DNA of 64,000 nt from an uncultured Massilia sp. (lineage in GTDB: Bacteria; Pseudomonadota; Gammaproteobacteria; Burkholderiales; Burkholderiaceae), in the NCBI GenBank assembly GCA_946481275.1, contig CAMLMV010000015.1, forward strand, positions 72,678 through 136,677, written 5' to 3'. Within the stretch, counting starts at the first letter, position 1; the number at the start of each line of letters is the position of its first letter. The notes below the pieces were generated by a model. The model made no database searches. It saw nothing but the letters and a program-made list of their open reading frames with translations, and was not told where the DNA came from. Positions 62,937 to 64,000 of this stretch are shown piece by piece. The translations under genes and the position numbers were made by a program.

Positions 62937-63941
62937 ATGAAATTCAAGCAACTTTGCATGACGATCGCGGCGCTGTGCATCAGCGCCAGCGCCAGTGCCG
63001 ACATGGCGGGCGCGAAGCTGGCGATCGTCTACGATGCCGGCGGCAAGTTCGACAAATCCTTCAACCAGTCCGCCGCCGAAGGCGTCGCGCGGTTCACGAA
63101 GGAAACCGGCGTCAAGGTGTTTGAAGCCCAGGCCAACTACGACACCCAGGCCGAGCAGGTCCTGCGCGCCCTCGCCCGCAAGAAGCTGCAGCTGATCGTC
63201 TCGATCGGCTTCTCGCAGACGCAGCCCGTGCAAAAGATCGCGGCCGAATACCCGAACGTGCACTTCGTCATCATCGACGGCAATGCCCAGGGCAAGAACG
63301 TCAACTCCGTGCTGTTCAAGGAAGAGGAAGGCTCGTACCTCGTCGGCGTCGCCGCGGCAATGGCGTCGAAGACGAAGACGATCAGCTTCGTCGGCGGCAT
63401 GGACATCCCGCTGATCCGCGCGTTCGCCTGCGGCTATGTGCAGGGCGCGCGGGCCATCAATCCGAAGGTGCAGGTCTTGCAGAACATGGTCGGCACGACC
63501 GCCGCGGCCTGGAACGATCCGGCCAAGGGCGGCGAGCTGGCACGCGCGCAGTTCGACCGCGGCTCCGACGTCGTCTTCGCCGTCGCGGGCGGCTCGGGCA
63601 TGGGCGCGCTGCAGATGGCCAAGGAAAAGGGCAAGCTGGCGATCGGCGTGGACTCCAACCAGAACTACCTGTACCCGGGCACGATGCTGACGTCGATGGT
63701 CAAGCGCGTCGACAACGCCGCGTACGAAGCGTTCATGAAGGCGAAGAACGGCCAGTTCACGTCGGGCATCACGTACGAAGGCCTGAAGGAAGGCGGCGTG
63801 GACTGGGTGCTCGACAAGGACAACCGCATGGTCGTCACCCCCGAGATGGAAAAGCGCGTGACGGGCGCCCGGGCCGACATCATCGCCGGCAAGATCAAGG
63901 TGGTCGACTATCGCGCGGCCAATTCGTGCCCGGTGCAGTAA
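62937..63941 (+). CDS. BMP-family ABC transporter substrate-binding protein (probable nucleoside binding)
   Basis: A 334-residue BmpA/PnrA-family protein with a signal peptide (MKFKQLCMTIAALCISASAS, cleaved near SADMA). The binding-fold signs are LAIVYDAGGKFDKSFNQSA, LIVSIGFSQ, FVGGMDIPLIRAFACGYVQG and VAGGSGMG; these match purine-nucleoside receptors. There is no lipobox. Start 62937 with AGGAG. The hairpin after it would end the transcript, so permease and ATPase genes may lie elsewhere. Confidence 0.88.
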   Translation: MKFKQLCMTIAALCISASASADMAGAKLAIVYDAGGKFDKSFNQSAAEGVARFTKETGVKVFEAQANYDTQAEQVLRALARKKLQLIVSIGFSQTQPVQKIAAEYPNVHFVIIDGNAQGKNVNSVLFKEEEGSYLVGVAAAMASKTKTISFVGGMDIPLIRAFACGYVQGARAINPKVQVLQNMVGTTAAAWNDPAKGGELARAQFDRGSDVVFAVAGGSGMGALQMAKEKGKLAIGVDSNQNYLYPGTMLTSMVKRVDNAAYEAFMKAKNGQFTSGITYEGLKEGGVDWVLDKDNRMVVTPEMEKRVTGARADIIAGKIKVVDYRAANSCPVQ

Positions 63942-63974
63942 CACGGATCGAACACAGTTTGACAGTGAAGCGCG

Positions 63975-64000
63975 CCGCGCCGGCTTTCATGCCGGCGCGG
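63975..64000 (+). terminator. Hairpin after the BMP gene (probable terminator, cut by the window)
   Basis: CCGCGCCGGC (63975-63984), loop TTTCAT, GCCGGCGCGG (63991-64000): a perfect 10-bp stem ending exactly at the window edge, 33 bases after the stop. The T-run that would prove a terminator lies outside. Confidence 0.6.

Overview
This 64 kb window is GC-rich, densely packed bacterial chromosome. Gene content and protein style point to a betaproteobacterium of the Oxalobacteraceae, most likely Massilia or a close relative; this is inferred from the proteins, since there is no rRNA in the window. I see no tRNA, rRNA, insertion sequence, phage gene or CRISPR array. Nearly all sequence is coding, no gap between genes exceeds about 300 bases, and every long antisense ORF is a GC-driven shadow.

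Layout. (1) 1-7643, minus: assimilatory nitrate/nitrite block nasT-nasS, then narK-like transporter-nirB-nirD-FAD reductase-nasA (nasA leaves the window). Between nasS and the transporter lie a near-perfect sigma-54 promoter, an RNA leader with AxxGxx hexaloop hairpins (ANTAR targets) and a factor-independent terminator, which reads as NtrC control plus NasS/NasT antitermination. (2) 7.8-12 kb: two small unknown proteins, an S9 peptidase, membrane-bound urate hydroxylase PuuD and a divergent LysR. (3) 13.2-17.6 kb: ECF sigma, anti-sigma, subtilase, porin-like protein and a TIGR03118-like lipoprotein; the same ECF-type promoter precedes the first and last of these. (4) 17.6-24.2 kb: Nramp-like transporter, DUF885 protein, ammonium transporter with its own sigma-54 promoter and NtrC-like sites, and an MHYT hybrid histidine kinase.

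(5) 24.3-36.3 kb: a complete reductive pyrimidine degradation operon (aptA-mmsA-preT-preA-NCS1 permease-hydA-amidohydrolase, minus) taking uracil/thymine through beta-alanine to acyl-CoA, with divergent MocR-type and RutR-like regulators. (6) 36.2-41.5 kb: acetyltransferase, GST with a WYL-type regulator and a palindrome, a LytS/LytR two-component pair, VOC protein and DUF2076 protein. (7) 41.6-51.9 kb: deoxynucleoside operon (purine nucleoside phosphorylase-deoB-deoC-two-domain ALDH16-like dehydrogenase-deoA-cdd) divergent from pseudouridine kinase/glycosidase genes and a LysR. (8) 51.9-54.2 kb: DUF969-DUF979-pyroglutamyl peptidase operon. (9) 54.4-64 kb: NHL-repeat lipoprotein, YciI protein, PAAR spike protein with a frameshifted partner, DUF2231 protein, a large secreted GH54 arabinofuranosidase, an unknown anchored protein, an alpha/beta hydrolase and a BMP-family nucleoside-binding protein.

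The common theme is nitrogen scavenging: nitrate, ammonium, urate, pyrimidines, nucleosides, pseudouridine and perhaps pyroglutamate. The most interesting signals are the extra hexaloop hairpin built into the nitrate terminator, the anti-sigma factor whose outer domain resembles a subtilisin propeptide and sits beside a subtilase, the repeated ECF-type promoter, and a matching promoter/operator shared by the deo operon and the distant bmp gene.
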